Source: Microbispora oryzae (GTDB lineage Bacteria > Actinomycetota > Actinomycetes > Streptosporangiales > Streptosporangiaceae). From it: a stretch of 64,000 nt of DNA. Within the stretch, counting starts at the first letter, position 1. Every line of letters starts with the position of its first letter. The position numbers were made by a program, and so were the translations under genes. Below the pieces are notes generated by a model that saw only the letters and a program-made list of their open reading frames with translations, searched no databases and had not been told where the DNA came from. Positions 17,501-24,382 of this stretch are shown piece after piece. The stretch covers positions 1 through 64,000 of the forward strand of contig NZ_JAFCNB010000001.1 in NCBI RefSeq assembly GCF_017896165.1. Reading direction: 5' to 3'.

Positions 17501-20500
17501 GGCGAACATCACGCTGGACTCGGTCGTCGCCTCGTCGACCTGCACCCGCTTGCCCTGCTCCGCAGCGGTCTTGAGCGCCGCCTTCGCCGCCTTGGCCACC
17601 GCGGCATCTACGGCACCGCCGTCAGCCGCGGCACCGGTGGTCGTACTCTGGTCTGGGCCCGTGGCCTTGGCGGCAGCCGTGGACGCCGAAAGCGTGTTCC
17701 CCGGCGCCGCCGGCCCCGCGGCCCCCAGCAGGGACTGCGGGGAGACTCCCGAACCCAGCCACTCCTCGATCTTGATGACCTGATCGTCGATGTCGGAGTA
17801 GTACACGGTCTTGCCGCCAAGAGGTGGGATCACCTCGCGCTTGTCCGCCCCCAGGTAGTTGGTCGTCGTACGCCGCCGCTCGCTCGCCCCCGACATGTCC
17901 ACCTGAGCGGTGGCCCGACCCAGACCGTCGTACACGGGTTTCGACCACCGCGGCAGCGTCGTCAGCACAGGGTTCAGCAGCCCCGACCCCGGTGCCGCGG
18001 AGTTGTACACCGGCGCCGAGGCGGCCGCGGTGAACCCGCGTGGATCATAGGTGGTCACCTGAACGACGCGACCTCCGGCGGGCGATGCCGCCTGTTGCTC
18101 GCGGACACGACCGAGCCCGTCGGAGTAGGAATACGTCGTCACCCACTTCGCCGTCGTGCCGTGACCCGACTGCAAATGGGATGTCGCCGTCCTCGGCGGA
18201 CCGGTTACCTCCCCGTCCTGACCGGAGGGGATGATGTACGCGGCCTTGGCAGCCGGCGTTCCGCCAGACTTGGGCGCGACGGGCGTCCACGTCTGTAGTG
18301 TCCGGCCCAGGACGTCGTAGTCGATGTTGACTTCGTGCCCGTTGGCGTCGCGGACACCCACGGGCTGACCACCGTACGGCGAGGACCACGTGGTCGTGGT
18401 CTGGCTGAGAGGATTGGTGACCGACACGCCGCCCGAAGGCCAGCCGGCGGCCGGCGAATACGACGTGGTGGTGGTCTTCCCCGCGGGATCGGTCGAGGTG
18501 AGAGGCCGGCCGTACCCGTCGAACGTCGTCTTGGTGGTGGTGTACGTGGTGGAGGTGTCGTAGTCTCTCGACTCGGTGACGTTGCCGCGGGTGGGGAGAT
18601 TGTTCGAGGTACTTGTGGCGCCGTCGTACAACGTGACCGAGCGGCTCAGCAGCCGACCGGCGGTGCAGTCGTCACCCGCGTGGGTCTCCTCTGAGTCGAC
18701 GGCGTCGAGCATCCACGTGGCAGTGTTACGCGCGTAGGAGGTGGCGAGGCAGGTGTTGTCGGCGGACGTACTCCTGTCTCCGTAATCGTTCACCTTGGTC
18801 GGCAAGCCGTCGGAGTTGTACGCGCTCTTGACCTCGCTGTAGCGCCAACCGGAGGTCGTCTTCTCCCGGGTCACCTCGCGGACCTGCTTGACCATGTGGG
18901 GATTGACCGGGCCAGGGCCGGTGGCTGTGTCGGTGACCTCGTATTCGTAGCGGGTGGCGTCATTCTCGGTCAGTCCACCGGGCATCGGCAGGTCGGGCGG
19001 GCAGGGGCCCAGGTCCAGCCAGCCGCTCGACCCCGCCGATCCGGGCGCGCCGTTGCCCGTCTCGTAGATGACCTCCCAGTTGCGGTTCCCGTATGAGACA
19101 TGGTCGCCTCGGATGTAGGTTCCGCCGGCCAACCACTGGCGGTACTCACAGGCATACTGGGCCGTCACCGTCGTGGCCTGCCACGTCTGCTCCTGCAGAG
19201 TCTGGCCCTCCATGGTCTTCGTGTCGCTGAACCGGCCGCCGTCGAAGTCGGTGACCGTGTCCCCTGCGATGCCGCGGAAGAACTTGGCCGAGGTGATGCT
19301 GTATGTGTCGGGGGTACTGCCGCTCCCTACGATCGTCCGCACCTCGCCGTATCCACGGAACTCGGTGTAGTCGTCCCGCGTCCTCCAGTTGTGCAGGACG
19401 AAGGGGTTGTCGGGTATCGCCCAGCGAGGACTGCCCACGTACTGGTATCGGGTGACCTTGTCGGGTGATCCGCTGACCAGGTCCATGTCGGTCACCCGCA
19501 TGACCAGCAGCTTGCCGTACACCTCGCCGGTGTAATGAAGCTGGTCGTCGTCACCTATGTAGCTGCCTGTGGTGACGAAGTAGCAGTCGTACGGATCCTC
19601 GTCCCAGCCCGTGGTAGGCGGCGAGACCCACGGGGTCGGACACGGATTGGCCTGACCGTAGCTGACCTCCGTACGGCCGCCGATCCCGTTGTTGACCGCA
19701 CCGATCCGGGGAAATTCGACCGGGAAACCGCCGTCCGTGGAGTTGTCGGCCGCGTATCCGTCGAAGGTCGTCGGCGGCAGCGTGATCGAAGCGCCACCAC
19801 CCGCCATGCCGGTCCTCTGGATGGAGTTCAGCCACAGCATCGGGTATTCACCCAGGAAGTCCGACATCCACTGGTAGGACAGATCCCATTGGGAGACGTC
19901 CTCCCAACTGGACGCCCCGGCGTCCCCCGTCTGGGTTCGGATCGAGGTCAGCTTGACGCCGGTGTAGAACGTCGGTCCGGTGTTGAACCAGCACTCGGAA
20001 GGGTCCCTGTCGCACACGGGCGCGTCGTTCGGGTCTCCCTCCGCCTCCGCTCGCGGAGCGGTGTCGAACACGATCCGGTCCGTCGCCGTCGATCCGGGGA
20101 CGTTCACGTTGGAGCCGTAGGTGACCGTCGCCAGGTTGCCGGCGCGGTCGTACTCGGGGTTGCAACTGTCGTCGTACGGCAGGGCGAGCGTGCAGTAGAA
20201 ATCGTTCTCGACGTTGTAGGAGTAGTCGATCACGTTGCCCTTGGGGTCGATCTCCTCGTCCAGTTCCCAGCGCCAGGGCGCGACACACAGAGCCGTTACT
20301 GCGTCGTCGCTGCTCGACGTCGGGTACTTGTCGTGGCACGGCTCGCCGGCGTTGTCACCGATATAGGGCACCTGCCAGGAAGAGTCCCGGTGATAGCCGA
20401 ACCGGTAGACGGTCCCGCTCTGCGTCGTGATGCGCCACCAGGGCTGACCGGCCTGACCCCCGGAGGAAATCTTCTCGATCTTCCAGCCGAAGTCGTCGAC

Positions 20501-21295
20501 CGTCCGCCACGTTCCTGTCGAATCCTTCACGATGTCGGAGGACCGCCCGCCCACGGACAGTGTCAGCTTCGAGGCGGAGGGATCGGAATACGGAGACTCC
20601 CAGCATCGGTCGTCCCAGCCCCGCTGGTAGGGATTGCCGCCGCCGAGACCCTCGTTCGCGTACTCCTCGCATGACACGAACGACTGCTCGATGAATCCCG
20701 GATTGATGTCCCAACCCATGCCGGCCACACCGGACTGGTTGTTCGTCACCGCGGTCAGCGCGTCTACCGTGGCCGATGAATACTCCAGCGCGAGATCCGG
20801 CCCGGGACCAGACGGCGCCGGCGGCGCAATGATCGGATACCTGTAAGTGAAGGCACCACCCGACGCCCCCACCTGCCAACTGCCCGACGGGCTCAGACTC
20901 GAGGCGGAGAAGTCACCGACGGCGGAGCCCGCCGCGGTTGCGGCGGCCGAGGCGGCCACCATGTAGACGAAGCCCTCGGGCACCGTGGTCCCGCTGACCG
21001 CGGACGGCACCGCACCAGTAGCCGAAGGGGACGTCACCTCGACTTCCGCCGTCAAACGGTTGTTCTTCACGTCGTTTACGACAGGAAGCTGGGCTCGCTG
21101 CGCGGCCCTTTCCCTGGCACACCGCGGTGTGAGCGGAAGCGTGAGCGCACACGCGGGGAGCTTTAGACTCCCACCGCCAAATCCCGGCAAAACGGACAGC
21201 TTCCTGGGACGGCGAGGAAGTTCATTTGAACACAGCCACCAGGAGTACTCTCGTTGACCGTGGATCCGCTGGTCAGCTCCGGTATTGAGGGGCAC
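11570..21295 (-). CDS. Giant RHS/YD-repeat polymorphic toxin
   Basis: Frame of 3,241 codons. In order: LPACALT...NDVKNNRLTAEV (about 48-80), an SpvB/TcdB-like start (WQVGASGGAFTYRYPI near 125, GMGWDINPGF near 195), a first set of YD repeats (about 900-1155), a DNRLRE domain (about 1480-1655, VYLRFGTSSLAGATI), five FN3-like repeats (about 1665-2235, each with FEVEHDPADTAHGTG), a second YD set (about 2240-2757), the RHS core end LGARYYDPSIARFVSTDP (to 2778), a Lys/Pro-rich linker, a HINT domain (2981-3141) and a 100-residue tail. No signal peptide precedes the LPACALT block, which in relatives lies hundreds of residues into the protein, so the 5' end looks truncated and the annotated start is doubtful. 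Confidence 0.85.
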   Translation of the reverse strand: MPLNTGADQRIHGQREYSWWLCSNELPRRPRKLSVLPGFGGGSLKLPACALTLPLTPRCARERAAQRAQLPVVNDVKNNRLTAEVEVTSPSATGAVPSAVSGTTVPEGFVYMVAASAAATAAGSAVGDFSASSLSPSGSWQVGASGGAFTYRYPIIAPPAPSGPGPDLALEYSSATVDALTAVTNNQSGVAGMGWDINPGFIEQSFVSCEEYANEGLGGGNPYQRGWDDRCWESPYSDPSASKLTLSVGGRSSDIVKDSTGTWRTVDDFGWKIEKISSGGQAGQPWWRITTQSGTVYRFGYHRDSSWQVPYIGDNAGEPCHDKYPTSSSDDAVTALCVAPWRWELDEEIDPKGNVIDYSYNVENDFYCTLALPYDDSCNPEYDRAGNLATVTYGSNVNVPGSTATDRIVFDTAPRAEAEGDPNDAPVCDRDPSECWFNTGPTFYTGVKLTSIRTQTGDAGASSWEDVSQWDLSYQWMSDFLGEYPMLWLNSIQRTGMAGGGASITLPPTTFDGYAADNSTDGGFPVEFPRIGAVNNGIGGRTEVSYGQANPCPTPWVSPPTTGWDEDPYDCYFVTTGSYIGDDDQLHYTGEVYGKLLVMRVTDMDLVSGSPDKVTRYQYVGSPRWAIPDNPFVLHNWRTRDDYTEFRGYGEVRTIVGSGSTPDTYSITSAKFFRGIAGDTVTDFDGGRFSDTKTMEGQTLQEQTWQATTVTAQYACEYRQWLAGGTYIRGDHVSYGNRNWEVIYETGNGAPGSAGSSGWLDLGPCPPDLPMPGGLTENDATRYEYEVTDTATGPGPVNPHMVKQVREVTREKTTSGWRYSEVKSAYNSDGLPTKVNDYGDRSTSADNTCLATSYARNTATWMLDAVDSEETHAGDDCTAGRLLSRSVTLYDGATSTSNNLPTRGNVTESRDYDTSTTYTTTKTTFDGYGRPLTSTDPAGKTTTTSYSPAAGWPSGGVSVTNPLSQTTTTWSSPYGGQPVGVRDANGHEVNIDYDVLGRTLQTWTPVAPKSGGTPAAKAAYIIPSGQDGEVTGPPRTATSHLQSGHGTTAKWVTTYSYSDGLGRVREQQAASPAGGRVVQVTTYDPRGFTAAASAPVYNSAAPGSGLLNPVLTTLPRWSKPVYDGLGRATAQVDMSGASERRRTTTNYLGADKREVIPPLGGKTVYYSDIDDQVIKIEEWLGSGVSPQSLLGAAGPAAPGNTLSASTAAAKATGPDQSTTTGAAADGGAVDAAVAKAAKAALKTAAEQGKRVQVDEATTESSVMFANPDGKTFTTEFTAGPVRVKQGDTWVPIDTTLVEDGGVLHPKAAAADVRFSTGGTSAFATMTRSDGTVFGVQWPTALPRPSVKGNTATYELGNGTELVVTAVPTGFRHDVIMRQRPTKPVEFRLPLVTTGLSATASKTGLTLKDTKGRVAASAPAPVMLDAEADKGRVPVAGRRGKIDTSVVTEKGRQVLVLRPDPAFLSDPSTVYPLRVDPTTTLPLNQDVDLSSVFGADDPASPFMLAGTQVGSGSSRVYLRFGTSSLAGATISSAKLEVMNIDAPTCGTSVGAGIQVRRLTGNWDASTLTWAGKPTDTTEDAVTTTKAFQDGCGTGAGYLDWTVTGIVADWAAGAANYGVALQSPSETNTNNYRVFASSEETDQFNSPPKLTVTSTSGSASAPAVGALSVTPVSGTDVSSLTPTLHAGVSDPAGGSLRADYEVEHDPAYPGEGSGSIWTGSSATVASGADATATVPSGKLSDGWHIRWHARATNTGAATSSAWSAWQTVTITVPDPVVDQLQVTPSQDVGGAKTTSSLTPVLAARATTVDGAASRVEFEVQHDPADTAHGTGTIWTTGVDDVASGSQTTVTVPAGKLADGWKVQWRARSVGTGSNTSAWTAWQSLAVTLPAATVGQLQITPAHTAGQQTVVSSLTPQLLAVVTDAYGAPLRAEFEVEHDPADTAHGTGQIWAGAVDDMASGTQVAVTVPSGKLTSGWGIRWRARAVNAATQVTSAWSDWQDATVDTGNIAPDPAVGSLQVTPSQVIDGTTVTPSLRPQLLAQVTDPAGGNLRAEFELEHDPADTAHGTGQIWTTGIDNVTSGTQAAAAVPDGKLGDGWQVRWRVRAVTPAGTSPWSAWQPLTVTDGSQVPVFGALRAQPSSGGTTTSLTPALIATVRSDQGGRLGAEFQVEHDPADTAHGTGSIWTTSVNGVASGDPAAVTVPPASLTDGWKIRWRARAVAGATVSDWASWQYLTVSSAQHYDTTYEYDPKGQLVKQTDANGNVRTFTYDLLGRRIASHDPDAGDSQQAYDSAGRLQWSTNGKGQKVSYAYDDLGRKTAVWSGEAGTGTKLAEWAYDTVAKGQLTSATRFSGGNAYTETVTGYDAMNRPTGSMLTIPSAEGALAGTYTFTTGYAVSGAVASTSMPAAGGFPAETLSFAYTDLGLPQSMSSDLGGGFVYVGSTGYRGTGELAQRSYGGAGSIKRTLGWDDTRGYLTNVTTTTRADTAAPVVSQDDWYSYDISGEITGILDAVSAGGSSPGQSECFVYDGLHRLSQAWTTTASACGTDMGSADQQGVTPYAQSYSYDAVGSLTSLSDHGQTATYTYPAPGSNATRPDAVTSITRPALTDTYSYDDAGQLTARQAGGTSGDLQWNELGQLEQATVGGAGTTMVYDADGDRLIRRDPAGTVLYLGSMELKLSGGTVTATRYYTDAGGATVAMRTPSGLTWLASALQGSQQLAVNDATGQVSRQRYLPYGQRRGTDALPFTDRGFLGKTEDDSTGLDSLGARYYDPSIARFVSTDPLLVLSDPQLANPYSYAADNPIGMSDPTGMIPEDYAYSQNGGRAGWEEDKQAAKHHRHIKQHDNHPPAVQGHEFGYCNATCKQNVKKRQDQEKALAEAKKAAAKNRYGPQPKPYTPPPALPPAVDYFGGFFAGFNGTPNIACWDGKWCQWQTPTGGALSPVLSTSDPAINHPPGGSSAWSIGADTSANVGAFFIGGPGAATEGCANSFTAGTPVLMADHSHKAIENIHPGDHVLATDPTTGTTTPETVEATKSGTNYTNLIQITLHTDTSNKQQTSGKHRRTASGATITATEHHLFWDATHHTWLRADQLTTANALRRPNGTTTHIRTITSHAGHPTVYDLTIADYHTYYVLAGSTPILVHNSGPFCGRPIGGRNGDELGAQDFHGQEYTLDEMVEFVNGHTGDGNPAMGRPSRAQIETALRQAGPVRIGEQNAAQFDHNGVRVIINYDLPWKSTSYFPGSLGR
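11573..11872 (-). other. C-terminal toxin domain of the RHS protein
   Basis: The last 100 residues follow the HINT cleavage signature LVHNSG. They are unrelated in composition to the repeat body and contain GHTGDGNPAMGRPS and NGVRVIINYDLPWKSTSYF near the end. The arrangement helix, helix, then beta hairpin with a closing Lys-Ser-Thr cluster is compatible with a small RNase of the BECR (barnase/colicin E5/RelE) type. This is inference; no catalytic set is certain. Confidence 0.5.
11873..12355 (-). other. Pretoxin HINT autoprocessing domain
   Basis: Intein/hedgehog-type fold within the RHS protein. It begins with Cys in CANSFTAGTPVLMADH, carries GDHVLATDPTTG and TATEHHLFWD (the block-B type Thr-x-x-His), and ends YYVLAGSTPILVHNS, with His-Asn at the cleavage point. 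Expected role is self-cleavage that frees the toxin tail. Confidence 0.85.
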
Positions 21296-21355
21296 CGGTC
21301 GGGAGCGGTCGGCACGTTCAGCTTCACGGTCAAACGACGGTCAGACAACAAAAAA

Positions 21356-21382
21356 GCCTGATCACTTGGAGAGTGATCAGGC
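21356..21382 (-). terminator. Terminator after tRNA-Pro
   Basis: GCCTGATCACT and AGTGATCAGGC form a perfect 11-bp stem with a 5-base loop; on the minus strand it is followed by six T residues. It lies 21 bases past the tRNA 3' end: a classical intrinsic terminator. Confidence 0.9.
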
Positions 21383-21403
21383 CTCTGACCTGCTAGAACA
21401 GTG

Positions 21404-21477
21404 TCGGGACGGCGGGATTTGAACCCACGACCCCTTGACCCCCAGTCAAGTGCGCTGCCAAACTGCGCTACGTCCCG
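21404..21477 (-). tRNA. tRNA-Pro(GGG)
   Basis: The minus strand folds as a cloverleaf: acceptor CGGGACG pairing with CGTCCCG, D arm around AGCGCAGTTTGGCAGCG, anticodon stem CTTGA/TCAAG enclosing CTGGGGG with anticodon GGG, and T loop GTTCAAATC. A is the discriminator base; CCA is not encoded. The 3' end faces the truncated RHS gene, so this tRNA is a plausible past integration site. Confidence 0.95.
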
Positions 21478-21568
21478 GTGCCAGGTCTCCCTGGCGACTC
21501 CCCAACCTTAGCGCAGTTTCCGGCCACGTGCGTACAGCAGGGACCTGCCGCGGCCTAGGCTTTGGATC

Positions 21569-22033
21569 ATGGGTAGGAAGCCTCGCATCGACCACGAAGA
21601 GCTCGGCCGTCTCGTCGCCGAGGGGTGGTCGAACGCCCGGCTCGCCGAGCACTTCGGCGTGACGGAGTCTGGAGTGCTCCAGGCCAAGCGGGCGGCCGGT
21701 CTGTCCAAGCCCATGACCGACCACAGCGGCGCCCTGCCCTGGAAGATCAGGCGCGAACACAACCAGAGCGGGCCGGCCACCAACCTCCGCAACCTCTCGT
21801 CCGTCGCCCAGGGCAGGTCCGTACCCAAGGAGAAGGTGAACACGGCCCTGCGCTGGGCGTCCCGGCTGGTCGACAACGATCTCGACATCGCCTACGACCC
21901 CGAGCACGGCTTCCGGGAGGTCCCCGCCGGGGAACGGTCACACGTCGCGGCGATGCTCGCGGCGGCCCGTACGGCGATTGATGAGGAAGCCGGCGTAACC
22001 GGAAGCCCGCCGGAGGCCACTACCCAGATGTGA
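21569..22033 (+). CDS. HTH-containing hypothetical protein
   Basis: About 154 residues. The N-terminus has a helix-turn-helix like segment (ELGRLVAEGWSNARLAEHFGVTESGVLQAKRAAGL); the central and C-terminal parts (PWKIRREHNQSGPATNLRNL, NTALRWASRLVDNDLDIAYDPE) are Arg/Asn-rich and do not match a family I know. Coding quality is good. It overlaps the next frame by four bases (ATGA at 22030). It could be a small DNA-binding regulator of chromosomal or phage origin. Confidence 0.75.
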   Translation: MGRKPRIDHEELGRLVAEGWSNARLAEHFGVTESGVLQAKRAAGLSKPMTDHSGALPWKIRREHNQSGPATNLRNLSSVAQGRSVPKEKVNTALRWASRLVDNDLDIAYDPEHGFREVPAGERSHVAAMLAAARTAIDEEAGVTGSPPEATTQM

Positions 22034-22377
22034 ACCCCACAGACGGCGAGCTGGTCACTCGCGCCCGGTCCGGCGACGCGGCCGCGTTCCACGAGCTCGT
22101 ACGCAGGCACCGGCCGATGGCCCGTCCCGGTCCTGGGACCTGCGCGGCAGCTTCCTCCACGACACGAGCGGGGCACACTGGCACGACTACGCGTGCGGAG
22201 CCGGGAGCGGCCGGGCCTGGCGGGCGGCACATCCGACCGCCGGCTCCCGGAGGGGAATGGGAGCCGGCGGAGATCGAGGCCGACGTGCCGGACGACGCGG
22301 TGTTCCTCCTGTTCGGGGCCACGCTGCGCGGTCCGGGGCCGGTCGAGATGCGGGATGTCAGGCTCGACGCGCTGTGA
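22030..22377 (+). pseudogene. Sigma-70-like N-terminus joined to a foreign tail
   Basis: The first 31 residues (NPTDGELVTRARSGDAAAFHELVRRH) are the start of an ECF-type sigma factor region 2, then similarity stops. The middle is readable only in another frame (FLHDTSGAHWHDYACG), and the last 40 residues (EADVPDDAVFLLFGATLRGPGPVEMRDVRLD) resemble a small beta-sandwich ligand domain of other regulators. It is best read as a fusion produced by deletion plus frameshift. Convergent with the DUF6458 gene. Confidence 0.6.
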
Positions 22378-22393
22378 CCGTCACATCGGGGGC

Positions 22394-22738
22394 CTATACG
22401 CCGTCGCGGTGCTGCGACGTGGTCTCCTCCGTGACCCGCACGTGGCGCTCGCCCGGGTGGACGACGGTGTGCGGCTCGGCCCCCGGGGTGTGGACGTGCG
22501 TCTCGGCCGCCGGGTCGACGGTGAACAGGGTGTCCGGCTCGACGGTCTCGACGGTTTCGACGACGTCCTCGGCGTGCGGGCGACGGGTGTAGAGCCCGGT
22601 GAGCAGCGCCCCCGCGACGCCGACGCCCATGAGGATCCAGCCGATCATCTGCAGGTCGATGCCCGGCACGTCCCATTTGACGGCGAAGGCCAGAACGGCG
22701 CCCACCGCCAGGAAGGCGAGGCTGGCTCCGAAGCCCAT
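22394..22738 (-). CDS. DUF6458-type small membrane protein
   Basis: 114 residues. Two hydrophobic helices at the N-terminus (about 4-20 and 28-47, GASLAFLAVGAVLAFAV and GWILMGVGVAGALL) match the actinobacterial DUF6458 family. The acidic, His-rich C-terminal half (HVHTPGAEPHTVVHPGERHV) is longer than in typical members and would lie in the cytoplasm or outside depending on topology. Function is unknown. Confidence 0.8.
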   Translation of the reverse strand: MGFGASLAFLAVGAVLAFAVKWDVPGIDLQMIGWILMGVGVAGALLTGLYTRRPHAEDVVETVETVEPDTLFTVDPAAETHVHTPGAEPHTVVHPGERHVRVTEETTSQHRDGV

Positions 22739-22856
22739 GGCGTACCTCCTCTGCTGGTAGGCCCGCCTCTACCCGGGAAATCGCCGATTACGCAAGGCGT
22801 GAAGGCCGCTTTCCCGGGCAGTGCGGAGCTACAACGCACACACCCTGGAGGCAGAG

Positions 22857-23513
22857 ATGAGCACTGTTGCATGGGTGGCCGTCGTCATAATCGCGGTACT
22901 GGCGATCCTGGCTGTCGGTTTCCTCATGTCCCAGCAGAACCGGCGCCGCCGTCTGCGCGACCGCTTCGGCCCGGAGTACGACCGCACGGTGCGGGAGAGC
23001 GACAGCCGCAAGGAGGCCGAGCAGGAGTTGCTCGCCCGGGAGCAGCGGCACGCCCGGCTGGACATCCGGCCGCTGAACCGTGAGACGCGGGACTCGTACG
23101 CGCGGAAGTGGGCCGAAGTGCAGGAGCGCTTCGTCGACGCCCCCGGGTTCGCCGTGACGGAGGCTGACGCGCTGGTCACAGCCGTGATGACCGAACGCGG
23201 ATATCCGACAGACGACTTCGAGCAGCGGCTGAACGACCTCTCGGTGGCGCACGCCGCCACCCTGGACCGTTACCGCGCCGCCCACGACATCAGCGGCCGC
23301 GCCGCCCGGCAGGAGGCGACCACCGAGGAGCTCCGCCAGGCCATGGTCCACTATCGCGCGCTGTTCCAGGAGCTTCTCGGCGCCGACAACTACCAGGACG
23401 ACGGTACGGACAGTCACGACGTCAACAGCGGCCACCGCCGCGGCGACCTGACTGACAGCCCGGCGAACGGCCGCGACGCCGCTCGCCCCTATGTTCGGGA
23501 GGCCAGACGATGA
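22857..23513 (+). CDS. Membrane-anchored conserved protein, paralog 1
   Basis: 218 residues when started at 22857, which has a GGAGG site five bases upstream. One N-terminal transmembrane helix (WVAVVIIAVLAILAVGFLM) is followed by an Arg-rich stop-transfer segment and a soluble helical domain (ARKWAEVQERFVDAP, LRQAMVHYRALFQELLG). The same two blocks recur in the next gene, which starts inside the stop codon. Function is unknown; the pair is probably a cytoplasmic membrane-associated complex. Confidence 0.85.
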   Translation: MSTVAWVAVVIIAVLAILAVGFLMSQQNRRRRLRDRFGPEYDRTVRESDSRKEAEQELLAREQRHARLDIRPLNRETRDSYARKWAEVQERFVDAPGFAVTEADALVTAVMTERGYPTDDFEQRLNDLSVAHAATLDRYRAAHDISGRAARQEATTEELRQAMVHYRALFQELLGADNYQDDGTDSHDVNSGHRRGDLTDSPANGRDAARPYVREARR

Positions 23514-24079
23514 TCGAGTTCAACCAGCGGAACGGGCGGACCGAGCAGCCCACCCCCGAGAACCCCGAGCCCCTCGTGGAGGAGGCGCGCCGGGAGGAGG
23601 CCCTGGAGGCCGGCCGCACAGAAACCGAGACCCCTGACGGCACCACGAGCGCCGGCTACGCGGAGACGCTCGACGGCACGCGCGCGGCTGACGTCGACGC
23701 CGCCGACCGGGATGCGGACGAGCGGCACGACCCGCACCAGGGACCGGGACCCGTCTTCTCCCCCGCCGTCGCCCGAGAAGTGGACACCCGGGAAGAGGAC
23801 GCCGACCCGGCGCCGGTGTCCGAGCCGGTTTCCGAGGCGCTGGACGCCGACCGGCGCTGGCACGAGATCAAGGCCGGGTTCGTCGACGACCCGCGACGGT
23901 CCGTGGAAAGGGCCGACGAGCTCGTGGACGAGGCCCTCTCGGCCGTCGCCACGCGCCGCCGGTCGCTGCTCGACCACTGGAAGGACGGCGGCACCGGGGA
24001 CGCCACCGCGGACACGGAGGCGCTGCGGGTCGCGCTCCACGAGTATCACGCCCTGCTGGTTCAGCTGACCGGAAAGTGA
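23510..24079 (+). CDS. Conserved acidic protein, paralog 2
   Basis: 189 residues without membrane segments. The first 110 are acidic and disordered (Glu/Asp/Thr/Pro-rich). The C-terminal 75 share the domain of the preceding gene: RWHEIKAGFVDDPRRSVERADELVDEAL and LRVALHEYHALLVQLTG. ATGA overlap with the upstream gene indicates one operon. Function is unknown; a soluble partner of the anchored paralog is a reasonable guess. Confidence 0.85.
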   Translation: MIEFNQRNGRTEQPTPENPEPLVEEARREEALEAGRTETETPDGTTSAGYAETLDGTRAADVDAADRDADERHDPHQGPGPVFSPAVAREVDTREEDADPAPVSEPVSEALDADRRWHEIKAGFVDDPRRSVERADELVDEALSAVATRRRSLLDHWKDGGTGDATADTEALRVALHEYHALLVQLTGK

Positions 24080-24086
24080 GAGGCCC

Positions 24087-24275
24087 ATGCTCGCCATCGT
24101 CGCCGCGATCGTCTTCGGGATCGCCTTCCTTCTCGACCTGCTGAACGCGAGCATCGGCATCGGCCTGACGGCGCTGCTCGCCCTGGGCCTGTGCCTGCTC
24201 GCGCTGCACCAGGGAGGCGTGGGCACGGCCGGGGCCGGCTCCTGGCGCGGCGGCTGGCGCCGGGCCCGGCGTTGA
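24087..24275 (+). CDS. Small membrane protein
   Basis: 62 residues, two hydrophobic segments (AIVAAIVFGIAFLLDLL and LTALLALGLCLLAL) then a Gly/Arg-rich tail. It starts eight bases after the previous stop with a GAGAGG site, so it is the third gene of the operon. No family is recognised. Confidence 0.7.
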   Translation: MLAIVAAIVFGIAFLLDLLNASIGIGLTALLALGLCLLALHQGGVGTAGAGSWRGGWRRARR

Positions 24276-24310
24276 CCCTGCCCGTCGTCCCCACCACGTC
24301 GACCTCCCAC

Positions 24311-24356
24311 CGCCGGCACGGCCGGGGCCGTCCACACGGCGCCCGCCGTGCCGGCG
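24311..24356. terminator. Bidirectional hairpin
   Basis: CGCCGGCACGGC and GCCGTGCCGGCG form a perfect 12-bp stem between two convergent genes; the 22-base loop contains a smaller GC hairpin. Confidence 0.65.
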
Positions 24357-24382
24357 CCGTCCCGGCCGGATCGGAACGGGGA

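Noticed and set aside
21405-21430. att-site duplication of the tRNA-Pro 3' end near the integrase fragment
   Set aside because: I looked for a second copy of the tRNA 3' sequence between 9.6 and 11.1 kb and saw none.
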